From Propionibacteriales bacterium (GTDB taxonomy: Bacteria; Actinomycetota; Actinomycetes; Propionibacteriales; Nocardioidaceae), in the NCBI GenBank assembly GCA_009377795.1, contig WHTJ01000006.1, forward strand, positions 1 to 62,943: a stretch of 62,943 nt of DNA, in the 5' to 3' direction. The notes beneath the pieces are model-generated. The model saw nothing but the letters and a program-made list of their open reading frames with translations. It did not search any database and had not been told where the DNA came from. The stretch's first letter is position 1. Every line of letters begins with the position of its first letter. The position numbers were made by a program, and so were the translations under genes. This document shows, piece by piece, positions 1 to 10,003 of this stretch.

Positions 1-663
1 GGTCAGCCCGGCCCGTACGGGGGCCAGCCCGGCACTTACGGGGGCCAGCCTGGACCCTACGGACAGCCGGGCCCGTACGGATACGGCCATCCGTACGCCG
101 CCTACCCGCCGCCCGGCCACCTGGCCGATCCGCACCAGCGCCCGGCGACGCTCCTCACGGCGCTGATCCTCACCTGGGTGGGTGCCGGTCTCGGCCTGCT
201 GATCGGCATCTTCCTGGTCGCGGCCGCGGGGAACTCCGAGCTTCAAGAGGGATTCGCCGAGAGCGCCGGGATATCGACGGACGACCTCGGCAGCGTCCAG
301 ACCTTCCTGATGGCGGCGGGCGGTGTGCTCGCCGCATGGTGCGCGGCCGTCGTCCTGGTCGCGATCTTCGCCGCGCGCCGGGCGAACTGGGCACGCATCA
401 CCCTCACCGTGATGGCGGGGGTCTACCTCGTGCTCCAGATGATCTCGCTGGTCGTCGGCCAGCTCGAGTCGATCATCTTCGTCGCGTACGTCGCCGCGGT
501 CGTGGTGCTGCTGTGGCTGCCGCGATCGCGATTCTGGTACGCCGCCCGGAACCTCCCGCGGGACGGTTCGGCGTACCCCGGAGGGCCCCCACCGCCCGGC
601 CCGCCGCCCTACCAGGGGCCACCGCCGTCACAGGGGTCGTCGGGGCATCAGGGTCCCTGGTAG
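1..663 (+). CDS. multi-pass membrane protein with Gly/Gln/Pro/Tyr-rich head (5' truncated)
   Basis: The frame is open from the first base of the window, so the true start lies upstream. The visible 220 residues begin with imperfect repeats of the type GQPGPYG (first 30 residues), followed by about four hydrophobic segments near residues 50-76, 98-123, 133-152 and 157-174, and a proline-rich tail containing PGGPPPPGPPPYQG. Low-complexity cytoplasmic ends around a four-helix core are common in actinobacterial membrane proteins of unknown role. No catalytic motif is visible. It converges with the aminotransferase gene, 7 bases away. The function is not recognised. Confidence 0.75.
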   Translation, partial: GQPGPYGGQPGTYGGQPGPYGQPGPYGYGHPYAAYPPPGHLADPHQRPATLLTALILTWVGAGLGLLIGIFLVAAAGNSELQEGFAESAGISTDDLGSVQTFLMAAGGVLAAWCAAVVLVAIFAARRANWARITLTVMAGVYLVLQMISLVVGQLESIIFVAYVAAVVVLLWLPRSRFWYAARNLPRDGSAYPGGPPPPGPPPYQGPPPSQGSSGHQGPW

Positions 664-670
664 GCCGGGT

Positions 671-1858
671 TCAGGTACGCAGGCCGGCCCGCAGCCGGTC
701 GATCGCCTCGTCCAGTACGTCGTCCCGCTTGCAGAACGCCCAGCGGACCAACGGACGCCCCATCTCCACGTGGTCGTAGAAGACCTGATGCGGTACCGCC
801 ACGACGCCGCATCGTTCCGGCAGCGACAGGCAGAACCGCACGCCGTCTTCGGCCCCGATGCTTCGGATGTCGGTGGTCACGAAGTACGTGCCCTGCGGCA
901 CGAAGACCTCGAGCCCGACCTGACGCAGACCCTCGCAGAGCCGGTCGCGCTTCTTCTGCAGCGACTGCCGCAGGTCGGCGTAGAACTCGTCACCGAGCGG
1001 AAGACCCTTGGCGATCGCCGGCTGGAACGGAGCGCCTGAGACATACGACAGGAACTGCTTGGCGGTCATTACCGCGTTGACCAATGACGGTGTCGAGCAC
1101 ACCCAGCCGATTTTCCACCCAGTGAAAGAAAAAGTTTTGCCTCCGCTGGAGATTGTGACGGTACGGTCACGCATTCCGGGGTACGTCGCGAGCGGTCGGT
1201 GCACGGCGTCGTCGTAGGTGAGGTGCTCGTAGACCTCGTCTGTCACCACGACCAGGTCCCGCTCGACCGCCAGCTCCGCGATCGCGGCCAACTCGGTGTC
1301 ATCGAGCACGGTCCCCGTCGGGTTGTGCGGGGAGTTGATCAGCAACAGCCGGGTGCGGGGCGTCACCGCGCGGCGGAGCGCGTCGACGTCGAGCCGGAAG
1401 TCCGGAGGGCGCAACGTGATCGGCACCCGTACGCCGCCCGCCATCGAGATCGCCGCGACGTACGAGTCGTAGTAGGGCTCGAGCGCGATCACCTCGTCAC
1501 CCGAGTCGACCAGCGCGAGCAGGCTGGCCGTGATCGCCTCGGTGGCGCCGGTGGTGATGAGCACCTCGGTGTCCGGGTCGTACTCGAGACCGTAGAAGCG
1601 CCGCTGGTGCTCGGTGACCGCGTGCCGCAACTCGGGTACGCCGATGCCGGGCGGGTATTGGTTCCGTCCGGCCCGGATCGCCTCGATCGCGGCCTCGCGT
1701 ACGACGTCCGGACCGTCGGTGTCCGGGAAGCCCTGCCCGAGGTTGACCGACTGGGTCGCTACCGCGAGCGCCGACATCTCGGCGAAGATCGTCGTACCGA
1801 GCCCGCGCAGCCGGGGTGCGAGCAGCGTGTCCTCGGGGTCTTGGTCGTGGTCGCTCAT
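671..1858 (-). CDS. class I/II PLP-dependent aminotransferase
   Basis: The 395-residue product is a fold-type I aminotransferase, probably cytoplasmic. Visible family motifs are NSPHNPTG (175-182), TDEVY (207-211) and the PLP-lysine motif SSGGKTFSFTGWK with Lys241. An Arg near the C-terminus (RPLVRWAFCK) fits substrate carboxylate binding. It resembles the DapC/kynurenine aminotransferase branch, so N-succinyldiaminopimelate or aromatic/methionine transamination are possible; the substrate cannot be read from sequence. The start is the ATG at 1856-1858 because MSDHDQDPED is the first plausible N-terminus; an upstream extension is Arg/Ala-rich and unlike the family. No strong ribosome site is visible. 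It is divergent from the sortase gene. Confidence 0.88.
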   Translation of the reverse strand: MSDHDQDPEDTLLAPRLRGLGTTIFAEMSALAVATQSVNLGQGFPDTDGPDVVREAAIEAIRAGRNQYPPGIGVPELRHAVTEHQRRFYGLEYDPDTEVLITTGATEAITASLLALVDSGDEVIALEPYYDSYVAAISMAGGVRVPITLRPPDFRLDVDALRRAVTPRTRLLLINSPHNPTGTVLDDTELAAIAELAVERDLVVVTDEVYEHLTYDDAVHRPLATYPGMRDRTVTISSGGKTFSFTGWKIGWVCSTPSLVNAVMTAKQFLSYVSGAPFQPAIAKGLPLGDEFYADLRQSLQKKRDRLCEGLRQVGLEVFVPQGTYFVTTDIRSIGAEDGVRFCLSLPERCGVVAVPHQVFYDHVEMGRPLVRWAFCKRDDVLDEAIDRLRAGLRT

Positions 1859-1980
1859 GGCCCGAACTGTATGCCGCCCGGCCGCGCCGGCGGGCGACCG
1901 TCTTACGGCCGCTTGCCGTGCGGGGTGAACCGGCGACGCGACGCCTGGCGTCACGATCCGGCGTACCGCACAATGGAGGC

Positions 1981-2652
1981 ATGTCCGACGTACCGGCCAG
2001 GAAAAAGCGCAAGCCGCTGCTCATCGGCGGCATCGCGCTGATGCTGGTCGGCGTCGGGCTGCTCGGCTGGGTCGCCTGGCAGTACTGGGGGACGAACATC
2101 GTGTCCAAGCAGCGCCAGGACGTCATCGCCCAGGACCTGCTGCACTCGTGGGACGACCCCGCGGTCGAAGACCTGGTCGGACCGCAGGGCGGCACCGATC
2201 TCGGCGACGCGCTGGCGCTGGTGCGCATTCCGCGGTTCGGTGACGAGTTCGTCGTACCGGTCATCGAGGGGGTCCGCCCCGGTGACCTCGCGCAGGGGTT
2301 GGGCCACTACCCGGGTACCGCGCTCCCGGGCCAGGTCGGGAACTTCGCGGTCGCGGGGCACCGGGTGACCCACGGTGAGCCGTTCCGCCAGCTGCCCGAA
2401 ATGCGGATCGGAGACAATGTCGAGGTCGAGACCGCGGACGCGTACTACACGTACAAGCTGAGCAGCGACCCGAACGACCTGATCTTGAAACCCGGTGACA
2501 CCTGGGTACTCGACCCGATACCCGGCAAGCCCGCGGGAGCGCCGCCGGACATGGCACGCCTCACCCTGACCACGTGCGCGGAGCTGTTCCACACCGATGA
2601 TCGGATGATCGCCTTCGGCAAGCTGATCGACACCGAACGCAAACGCGCCTGA
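1981..2652 (+). CDS. class E-like sortase
   Basis: The 223-residue membrane-anchored transpeptidase would join sorting-signal proteins to cell-wall peptide. An N-terminal signal anchor spans about residues 12-34. The catalytic triad is visible as His127 in VAGHRVTHGEPFR, Cys199 in TLTTCAELFH and Arg208 in DDRMIAFG. The TLTTC motif and the short length fit the actinobacterial SrtE group, whose substrates carry LAxTG-type signals. No substrate gene lies beside it. The ATG at 1981 gives the basic N-terminus MSDVPARKKRK before the anchor. It ends 23 bases before pyrE and may be cotranscribed with it. Confidence 0.88.
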   Translation: MSDVPARKKRKPLLIGGIALMLVGVGLLGWVAWQYWGTNIVSKQRQDVIAQDLLHSWDDPAVEDLVGPQGGTDLGDALALVRIPRFGDEFVVPVIEGVRPGDLAQGLGHYPGTALPGQVGNFAVAGHRVTHGEPFRQLPEMRIGDNVEVETADAYYTYKLSSDPNDLILKPGDTWVLDPIPGKPAGAPPDMARLTLTTCAELFHTDDRMIAFGKLIDTERKRA

Positions 2653-2675
2653 GCGGTGCTTTAGAGTCCGGGCCC

Positions 2676-3221
2676 ATGGACGATCGCGCACAACTGATCG
2701 AGCAGATCAAGCAGAAGGCCGTGGTGCACGGCAAGGTGACGTTGTCCTCCGGCCGGGAGGCCGACCATTACGTGGACCTGCGGAGAGTCAGTCTCGACGC
2801 CGAGGCCGCGCCGGTGATCGGGCGGGTGATGCGCGATCTCACCTCCGATCTGAAGTACGACGCAGTCGGTGGACTGACCCTCGGCGCCGACCCGGTGGCG
2901 ACGGCGATGTTGCACTCGGCCGCGGCCGAGGGTGCGGGTGTGCGGCTCGACGCGTTCGTCGTACGCAAGGCGGAGAAGACCCACGGGCTGCAACGCCGGA
3001 TCGAGGGACCGGACGTCGCGGGACGGCGGGTACTCGCGGTCGAGGACACCTCGACGACCGGGGGATCGGTGCTGACCGCGGTCGAGGCCCTGCGCGAGGC
3101 GGGTGCGGACGTCGTCGCGGTGGCGGTCATCGTCGATCGCGACACGGGCGCGCGGGAGCGGGTGGAGTCCGAGGGACTGGAGTACCGCTACGCGATCGGC
3201 CTCGCCGACCTCGGCCTCTGA
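2676..3221 (+). CDS. pyrE: orotate phosphoribosyltransferase
   Basis: Converts orotate and PRPP to orotidine 5'-monophosphate in pyrimidine synthesis. The 181-residue protein has the phosphoribosyltransferase PRPP loop VLAVEDTSTTGGS at 119-131 and the flexible-loop lysines in VRKAEKTHG (96-104). Length and motifs fit the short bacterial PyrE class. Its TGA stop (3219-3221) directly abuts the stop of the convergent aldolase gene, leaving no room for an intergenic terminator. Other pyrimidine synthesis genes are not in the window. Confidence 0.92.
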   Translation: MDDRAQLIEQIKQKAVVHGKVTLSSGREADHYVDLRRVSLDAEAAPVIGRVMRDLTSDLKYDAVGGLTLGADPVATAMLHSAAAEGAGVRLDAFVVRKAEKTHGLQRRIEGPDVAGRRVLAVEDTSTTGGSVLTAVEALREAGADVVAVAVIVDRDTGARERVESEGLEYRYAIGLADLGL

Positions 3222-4247
3222 CTACTTGCGGAGGGTGGTGCCGGTGGACCGGAGGTGCTCGCAGGCCAGGACGACCCGCTCGGCCATCGAGGACTCGGCC
3301 GACTTGCCCCATGAACGCGGGTCGTAGGTCTTCTTGCTGCCCACCTCGCCGTCGACCTTGAGTACGCCGTCGTAGTTGGTGAACATGTGCGCGGCGACGG
3401 CCCGGGTGAAGGCGTACTGCGTGTCCGTGTCGACGTTCATCTTCACCACGCCGTAGTCCAGCGCCTCGTGGATCTCCTCCAGCAGCGAGCCGGAGCCCCC
3501 GTGGAAGACCAGGTCCAGCGCCTTCTCCTTGCCGTACTTGTCGCTCACGGCCTCCTGCGCCTCCTGCAGGATCTCCGGCCGCAGCTGGACGTTGCCCGGC
3601 TTGTAGACGCCGTGCACGTTGCCGAAGGTCAACGCCGTGATGTAGCGGCCCCGCTCGCCCAGCCCGAGGGCGTCGGCCACGGCGAGGGCGTCGTCCGGCG
3701 TGCTGTAGAGCTTCTCGTCCATCGCGCCGACGATGCCGTCCTCCTCACCACCGACGACGCCGACCTCGATCTCCAGGATGACCTTGGCCGCGGCCGCCTT
3801 CTCCAGTAGCTCTTCCGCGATCTGGAGGTTTTCGTTCAGCGGTACGGCGCTGCCGTCCCACATGTGCGACTGGAACAGCGGACCCTCGCCTCGGCCGACC
3901 CGCTCGATGGACGCGGCGAGCAGCGGGCGGACGAAACCGTCCAGCTTGTCCTTGGGGCAGTGGTCGGTGTGCAGGGCCACGTTGATCGGATAACTGTCGG
4001 CGACCTCGTGGGCGTACGCCGCGAACGCGGTCGAGCCCGACACCATGTTCTTGACCGTCGGGCCGGAGAGGTACTCGGCGCCGCCGGTCGAGATCTGCAC
4101 GATGCCGTCGCTCTCGGCGTCGGCGAAGCCACGCAGCGCCGCGTGCAGGGTCTGTGACGACGTCACGTTGATGGCCGGATAGGCGTACGCCTCGCGCTTG
4201 GCCTTGTCGAGCATCTCGCCGTAGATATCGGGCGTTGCAATGGGCAT
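3222..4247 (-). CDS. fbaA: class II fructose-bisphosphate aldolase
   Basis: Zinc-dependent aldolase of glycolysis and gluconeogenesis, 341 residues, cytoplasmic. Visible residues are the HTDH motif at 93-96 (catalytic Asp95, zinc ligand His96), His212 in GNVHGVY and His249 in FHGGSGS, the last also forming the phosphate loop. Length and N-terminus (MPIATPDIYGEM) match the long class IIA form of actinobacteria. A GAGGAG ribosome site precedes the ATG. The next gene upstream, the SpoU methylase, is on the same strand but about 200 bases away across a long palindrome (4354-4403) that could separate the two transcripts. Confidence 0.95.
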   Translation of the reverse strand: MPIATPDIYGEMLDKAKREAYAYPAINVTSSQTLHAALRGFADAESDGIVQISTGGAEYLSGPTVKNMVSGSTAFAAYAHEVADSYPINVALHTDHCPKDKLDGFVRPLLAASIERVGRGEGPLFQSHMWDGSAVPLNENLQIAEELLEKAAAAKVILEIEVGVVGGEEDGIVGAMDEKLYSTPDDALAVADALGLGERGRYITALTFGNVHGVYKPGNVQLRPEILQEAQEAVSDKYGKEKALDLVFHGGSGSLLEEIHEALDYGVVKMNVDTDTQYAFTRAVAAHMFTNYDGVLKVDGEVGSKKTYDPRSWGKSAESSMAERVVLACEHLRSTGTTLRK

Positions 4248-4353
4248 CGTGCGGCTCCTCGAACGCAGAACGACGTGTCAACGCCCACCATATTGCGTAC
4301 GGCACGGACGTACGACCGCGCCCGCGCCCCGTTCCCCGTTCCCCCAGCTCACT

Positions 4354-4403
4354 TCGCGCCGAGATTGCACTTGTGGTCGACCACAAGTGCAATCTCGGCG
4401 CGA
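4354..4403. repeat. element A, full palindrome (copy 1)
   Basis: A perfect 50-bp palindrome between the SpoU methylase and fba genes. Each arm carries the conserved outer part (TCGCGCCGAGATTGCAC and its complement); the inner part is the copy-specific TTGTGGTC/GACCACAA. It can form a long hairpin in either transcript. There is no flanking T-run, so it is not a canonical terminator, though it could still stop or stabilise a transcript. Confidence 0.92.
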
Positions 4404-4410
4404 GAGAAGC

Positions 4411-4436
4411 GGCCAGAACTGCAATCTCGGCGCGAA
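4411..4436 (+). repeat. element A, single half-unit
   Basis: One half-unit (GGCCAGAACTGCAATCTCGG then CGCGAA) in direct orientation 7 bases after the palindrome at 4354-4403. This order, a palindrome followed by a direct half-unit, recurs at 12855 and 45215. Confidence 0.88.
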
Positions 4437-4451
4437 AGGGGGGCGGGCGGA

Positions 4452-5096
4452 TCAGGAGTCGGGCGGCTTGGCGTGCTGGCGGATCCAGGCGTGCATGGCG
4501 ATCGCGGCCGCGGCGGAGGCGTTGATCGAACGGGTCGAGCCGTACTGCGCGATCGAGTACGCCGACTCGCAGGCCGCCCGGGCCGCGTCACTCAGCCCGG
4601 GTCCCTCCTGGCCGAACACCAGGCAGCACCGCTCCGGCAGGGAGCCGGTCTCCAGCGGCTGCGAGCCCGGCAGGTTGTCCACCCCCAGCAGCGGCACCCC
4701 GGCCGCCGCGGCCCAGACTGCGAGGTCGTCGACGCTCTCGTGATGCCGGACATGCTGATACCGGTCGGTCACCATCGCGCCCCGCCGGTTCCAGCGTCGG
4801 CGCCCCACGATGTGCACCTCGGCCGCGAGGAACGCGTTCGCCGTACGCACGATCGACCCGATGTTGAAGTCGTGCTGCCAGTTCTCGATCGCCACGTGAA
4901 ACGGATGTCGCCGGCTGTCGAGATCGGCGACGATCGCCTCGACCGTCCAGTAGCGGTAGCGGTCCGCGACGTTTCTGCGGTCCCCGTGCGCGAGTAGCTC
5001 GGGGTCGAGCCGGTCGTCGTCCGGCCATGGTCGCGGATGCGGCCCGACACCGACCGGCTGTTCGCCGGGTGCGACGTACCCCAGGGACGGCTCCAC
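4452..5096 (-). CDS. SpoU/TrmH family RNA 2'-O-methyltransferase
   Basis: A 214-residue SAM-dependent RNA ribose methylase of the SPOUT knot class. The three SpoU motifs are visible: NIGSIVR (78-84), FGQEGPGLS (161-169) and STRSINASAA (187-196). The N-terminal ~60 residues are a short variable region without a recognisable RNA-binding domain. The substrate (tRNA or rRNA position) cannot be assigned. The start is a GTG giving MEPSLGYVAP. It sits upstream of fba on the same strand, separated by element A, an arrangement common in actinobacteria apart from the element. Confidence 0.88.
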   Translation of the reverse strand: MEPSLGYVAPGEQPVGVGPHPRPWPDDDRLDPELLAHGDRRNVADRYRYWTVEAIVADLDSRRHPFHVAIENWQHDFNIGSIVRTANAFLAAEVHIVGRRRWNRRGAMVTDRYQHVRHHESVDDLAVWAAAAGVPLLGVDNLPGSQPLETGSLPERCCLVFGQEGPGLSDAARAACESAYSIAQYGSTRSINASAAAAIAMHAWIRQHAKPPDS

Positions 5097-5192
5097 CCGC
5101 CCAGGCTAGAGGGTGCGCTCACAAATCCGGCCGACCCCGGGAGTATCCGATAATTTCACCCCAGGTTTGGCTTCAACAGTTAATCTCGTGTA

Positions 5193-5891
5193 GTGCGTAC
5201 AACCTTCTTGGTTCACTCGCAGCTACTGGGGCTCGACTTCCTCGATCCGGAGAAAATCCTCCGGGAGTTCGGCACGTGGGCGCTGTGGGCCGCCGTGTTC
5301 ATCGTCTTCGCCGAATGCGGGCTCCTGATCGGGTTCTTCCTCCCCGGTGACTCGCTGCTGTTCACCGTCGGGCTGTTCATCTCGCGGGACTTCCTGCCGC
5401 AGCCGCTGTGGTTCGCCTGTATCGTGCTCACGCTCTCGGCGGCCGTTGGGAACATGTGCGGGTACTGGATCGGCTGGAAGGCCGGCCCGGCGATCTTCAA
5501 CCGTCCGCGATCACGGGTGTTCAAGCCGGAGCATGTCGAGAAGACGCACGCGTTCTTCGAGAAGTACGGCAACCGGGCGATCGTGCTGGCCCGGTTCGTG
5601 CCGATCGTGCGGACGTTCATCACGGTCACGGCGGGCGTCGCGAAGATGGACTTCCGTCGTTACGCTCTGTACACGAGCATCGGCGGCATCCTCTGGGCGA
5701 CCGGGGTCACGGTGCTCGGGTACTACATGGGCCGGATCGAGTTCGTCCGGGAGCACATCGAAGCGATGCTCGTCCTGATCGTGCTCGTGTCCATCGTGCC
5801 GATCCTGGTCGAGATGCTCAGGGCCGGGGTGGTCCGCAATGTCCGGTCCCGCTTGGCGAGACAGCGCGACCGCGACCAGCACCTCCGTTAG
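5193..5891 (+). CDS. DedA family membrane protein
   Basis: A 232-residue polytopic membrane protein. Family features are AECGLLIGFFLPGDSLL near residue 40, the conserved block with FVPIVRTFITVTAG (Arg/Pro/Arg pattern), and several hydrophobic helices with a basic C-terminal tail. DedA proteins are linked to membrane homeostasis and, in some members, polyprenyl-phosphate or phospholipid flipping; the exact substrate here is unknown. The start is GTG 5193 immediately after TAATCTCGTGTA, with no clear ribosome site. It is divergent from the SpoU methylase gene. Confidence 0.87.
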   Translation: MRTTFLVHSQLLGLDFLDPEKILREFGTWALWAAVFIVFAECGLLIGFFLPGDSLLFTVGLFISRDFLPQPLWFACIVLTLSAAVGNMCGYWIGWKAGPAIFNRPRSRVFKPEHVEKTHAFFEKYGNRAIVLARFVPIVRTFITVTAGVAKMDFRRYALYTSIGGILWATGVTVLGYYMGRIEFVREHIEAMLVLIVLVSIVPILVEMLRAGVVRNVRSRLARQRDRDQHLR

Positions 5892-5966
5892 CCGGACGCG
5901 ATCTCCGAGGACATGCCGGACTGAACTAGGGTCTCTCCCGGGTGAGCTAGACGATTGGGTGTGACC

Positions 5967-6374
5967 ATGCACGAAGACCTGCTTGGCGGGCCGCCGGAGA
6001 CCCGGCTGCCGGCCGACCCTGCTATGGAGCTGCTCGAGGGCGGGGAGCCGGCGGATTCCGTCGTACGGCGGTACCCGGAGTCGAGCCTGGCCTGGGCGGT
6101 CCTGGCCGAGTCGGCGCTCGATGACGAGCGCGACGTCGAGGCCTATGCGTACGCGCGCACCGGCTACCACCGTGGGCTGGACGCACTACGACGCAACGGA
6201 TGGAAGGGCCACGGCCCGGTGCCGTGGGAGCACGTGCCGAACCGGGGATTCCTGCGGGCGCTGGCCGGATTGGGCAAGGCGGCCGGCCGGATCGGGGAGG
6301 ACACCGAGGCCGCGCGGTGCGCAGAGTTCCTGCGAGACTCCAGCCCGGAGGCGGCCGACGTCCTCGGCCGCTGA
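5967..6374 (+). CDS. DUF3151 family protein
   Basis: A 135-residue soluble, acidic protein of the actinobacterial DUF3151 family, typically found beside fba and purA as it is here. Characteristic stretches include ESSLAWAVLAE, EAYAYARTGYHRGLDALR and VPWEHVPNRGFLRALAGLG, which look helical and TPR-like. There is no known enzymatic activity. I prefer ATG 5967 (MHEDLLGG); GTG 5961 and TTG 5955 are in frame and cannot be excluded. purA starts 30 bases downstream, so cotranscription is likely. Confidence 0.82.
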   Translation: MHEDLLGGPPETRLPADPAMELLEGGEPADSVVRRYPESSLAWAVLAESALDDERDVEAYAYARTGYHRGLDALRRNGWKGHGPVPWEHVPNRGFLRALAGLGKAAGRIGEDTEAARCAEFLRDSSPEAADVLGR

Positions 6375-7688
<1,314 letters not shown>

Positions 7689-7743
7689 GCTCGGGCCGGT
7701 CGCCTGACAGGCTCCGCGAGGACGTGCAATAGCCTTCGGGATC

Positions 7744-9000
7744 GTGAAGGTATTGGTGATCGGATCGGGTGGCCGGGAGCATGCACTCACACTGGCGTTC
7801 GCCCGCGACTCCGAAGTGACCGAAGTGCACTCCGCGCCGGGCAACCCCGGCATGGCGGCGGTCTCGACCGTGCACGACGTCGACCCGCTGGCCGCGGATC
7901 AGGTGGCCGATCTCGCCGAGCGGCTGGCCGCCGACCTGGTCGTGATCGGGCCGGAGGCGCCGCTGGTCGCGGGCGTCGCCGATGCGGTCCGGGCCCGCGG
8001 GGTCGCCTGCTTCGGGCCGAGTCGGGACGCGGCCCGCCTCGAGGGGTCGAAGGCGTTCGCCAAGGAGGTCATGGCGGGCGCGCAGGTGCCGACCGCGATG
8101 GCGCACGTGTGCGTGACCCCCGACGAGGCGGCCGCCGCATTGGACGCGTTCGGCGCGCCGTACGTCGTCAAGGACGACGGACTCGCGGCCGGCAAGGGTG
8201 TCGTCGTCACCGAGGATCGGGAGGCGGCGCTCAACCACGCGGCGGCCTGTGAACGGGTCGTGGTCGAGGAGTATCTCGACGGCGCGGAGGTGTCGCTGTT
8301 CGCGATCACCGACGGGGAGGCCGTCGTACCCCTGCTTCCCGCACAGGACTTCAAGCGCATCCACGACGGCGACGACGGCCCCAACACCGGGGGCATGGGC
8401 GCGTACGCCCCGCTGCCCTGGGCGCCGCCCGACCTGGTGAGCGAGGTACACGACCGGGTGCTGCGGCCGACGCTCGACGGGATGCGACGCAGGGGTACGC
8501 CGTTCCAGGGCCTGCTGTACGCCGGGCTCGCGCTGACCTCGCGCGGGGTGCGCGTGGTCGAGTTCAACGTGCGGTTCGGCGACCCCGAGACCCAGCCGCT
8601 GCTCGCCCTGCTGGAGTCGCCGCTGGCCCGCGTGCTGCACGCCGCCGCGACCGGGAGGCTCGCCCAGGCCGAACCGCTGCGCTGGCGGGCCGGCGCGGCC
8701 GTGACCGTCGTGATGGCGGCCGACGGATACCCCGGCAGCCCGCGCAAGGGCGACGTGATCACGGGAGTGGACAAGGCCGAGGCGGCGGAGGGCGTCGACG
8801 TGATCCATGCCGGTACGGCGATCCGAGACGGCGAGCTGGTTACCGCCGGTGGGCGGGTCCTTGGAGTCACGGCCGTGGGCGACGACCTGATGCTCGCCAG
8901 GCAGCGTGCCTACGCGGCCGTGAACACCATCGCCTTCGGCGGCGCGCAGTACCGGACCGACATCGCCGCGGCGGCCGCGACCGCGAGCACCGTCACCTAG
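7744..9000 (+). CDS. purD: phosphoribosylamine-glycine ligase (GAR synthetase)
   Basis: ATP-grasp enzyme of step 2 in purine synthesis, 418 residues, starting at GTG 7744. The N-terminal motif VLVIGSGGREHAL, the ATP-grasp core with KDDGLAAGKGVVV, and FNVRFGDPETQPLL near the metal site are all present. It is a stand-alone PurD with no fused PurM or PurN domains. It lies in a purA-purD pair; the GDSL hydrolase gene starts 95 bases after its stop. Confidence 0.96.
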   Translation: MKVLVIGSGGREHALTLAFARDSEVTEVHSAPGNPGMAAVSTVHDVDPLAADQVADLAERLAADLVVIGPEAPLVAGVADAVRARGVACFGPSRDAARLEGSKAFAKEVMAGAQVPTAMAHVCVTPDEAAAALDAFGAPYVVKDDGLAAGKGVVVTEDREAALNHAAACERVVVEEYLDGAEVSLFAITDGEAVVPLLPAQDFKRIHDGDDGPNTGGMGAYAPLPWAPPDLVSEVHDRVLRPTLDGMRRRGTPFQGLLYAGLALTSRGVRVVEFNVRFGDPETQPLLALLESPLARVLHAAATGRLAQAEPLRWRAGAAVTVVMAADGYPGSPRKGDVITGVDKAEAAEGVDVIHAGTAIRDGELVTAGGRVLGVTAVGDDLMLARQRAYAAVNTIAFGGAQYRTDIAAAAATASTVT

Positions 9001-9095
9001 GCCGTCTCGACCACCGCGGGCCCTTGCGAATCACCCACGGCTGCGGCACTGTGACTCACAGTGTTGCGGGCGGCCTGCGAGAACGGACGACGACC

Positions 9096-9899
9096 ATGAT
9101 CCGGAGCATGCGAAGGCGGCCGTGGGCCGTATCGGTGGCGCTCTCCGTCCTGCTGGCGCCGGCCGTGGCGGCGGCCGCGCCGGTCCACGCGGCGCCGGGA
9201 GGTCAGTACGTCGCGCTCGGGGACTCGTTCACCTCGGGAGTCGGCACCCGCGAGTACTACGACGAGAGCTGCTCCCGCTCCGATCACGCCTATCCGAGAC
9301 TCGACGCAGAACGGCTCGGCCTGGAGCTGAGCTTCGACGCCTGCAGCGGCGCGACCGTGCAGGACGTGCTGAACGACCAGCTCCACAACCTGAACCGGCG
9401 CACCGATTTCGTGACCCTGATGGTCGGCGGCAACGACGCGGGTTACGCGGACGTGATCACCGCGTGCGCTATGCCGTGGTGGGCGTCCGACTGCGACCGC
9501 GCCATCGACCGGGCGGAGGCGTTCATCCGAAACAGGCTGCCTGGTCTGCTGGACGGCCTCTACGACGAGGTGCGGAGCCGCGCGCCGTACGCCCGGGTGA
9601 TCATCGTCGGCTACCCGCACCTGTTCATGGGGGAGGACTGCAACGCGGCCACCTTCTTCAGCCCGCGCGAGATGAACCGGCTGAACGCGGCCGGCGACCT
9701 GCTGAACGAGACCACGGCCGCGCGGGCGCGTGCGGACGGCTTCGACTACGTGAACCCGGTGGACGCGTTCACCGGTCATGCGGTCTGTGACGACGTGGAG
9801 TGGATCAACGGGCTGTCCCGTCCGGTGACGGAGTCGTACCACCCGAACCGCGGCGGTCACGTCGGGTACGCCGACCTGGTCGACGACCATCTCGGGTAA
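9096..9899 (+). CDS. secreted SGNH/GDSL hydrolase
   Basis: A 267-residue exported esterase or lipase-like protein. The first ~33 residues are a signal peptide (basic MIRSMRRRPW, hydrophobic core, Ala-rich cleavage zone near VHAAPGG). The SGNH blocks are visible: ALGDSFTSG with nucleophile Ser44, GGND (111-114), and SYHPNRGG with catalytic His near 249. At least six Cys residues after the signal suggest disulfides, as in Streptomyces secreted GDSL lipases. The start is ATG 9096; upstream in-frame codons are less suitable. The substrate is unknown. Confidence 0.88.
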   Translation: MIRSMRRRPWAVSVALSVLLAPAVAAAAPVHAAPGGQYVALGDSFTSGVGTREYYDESCSRSDHAYPRLDAERLGLELSFDACSGATVQDVLNDQLHNLNRRTDFVTLMVGGNDAGYADVITACAMPWWASDCDRAIDRAEAFIRNRLPGLLDGLYDEVRSRAPYARVIIVGYPHLFMGEDCNAATFFSPREMNRLNAAGDLLNETTAARARADGFDYVNPVDAFTGHAVCDDVEWINGLSRPVTESYHPNRGGHVGYADLVDDHLG

Positions 9900-9935
9900 C
9901 CGTCGTATAACCCGTCGACCCGATATCCCACCCGG

Positions 9936-9964
9936 TGACAACCTGATGGCGGGATGCTCCGTAT
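9936..9964 (+). promoter_or_regulatory. possible ECF-type promoter upstream of the sigma factor gene
   Basis: TGACAACC at 9936-9943 resembles the AAC-type -35 of group 4 sigma factors, followed after 15 bases by CCGTAT (9959-9964). Such genes are often autoregulated. The match is by eye and weak. Confidence 0.3.
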
Positions 9965-10003
9965 ATGCCGGTGACAGAGCATCTGAGCTGACGGGAGCCT
10001 CAC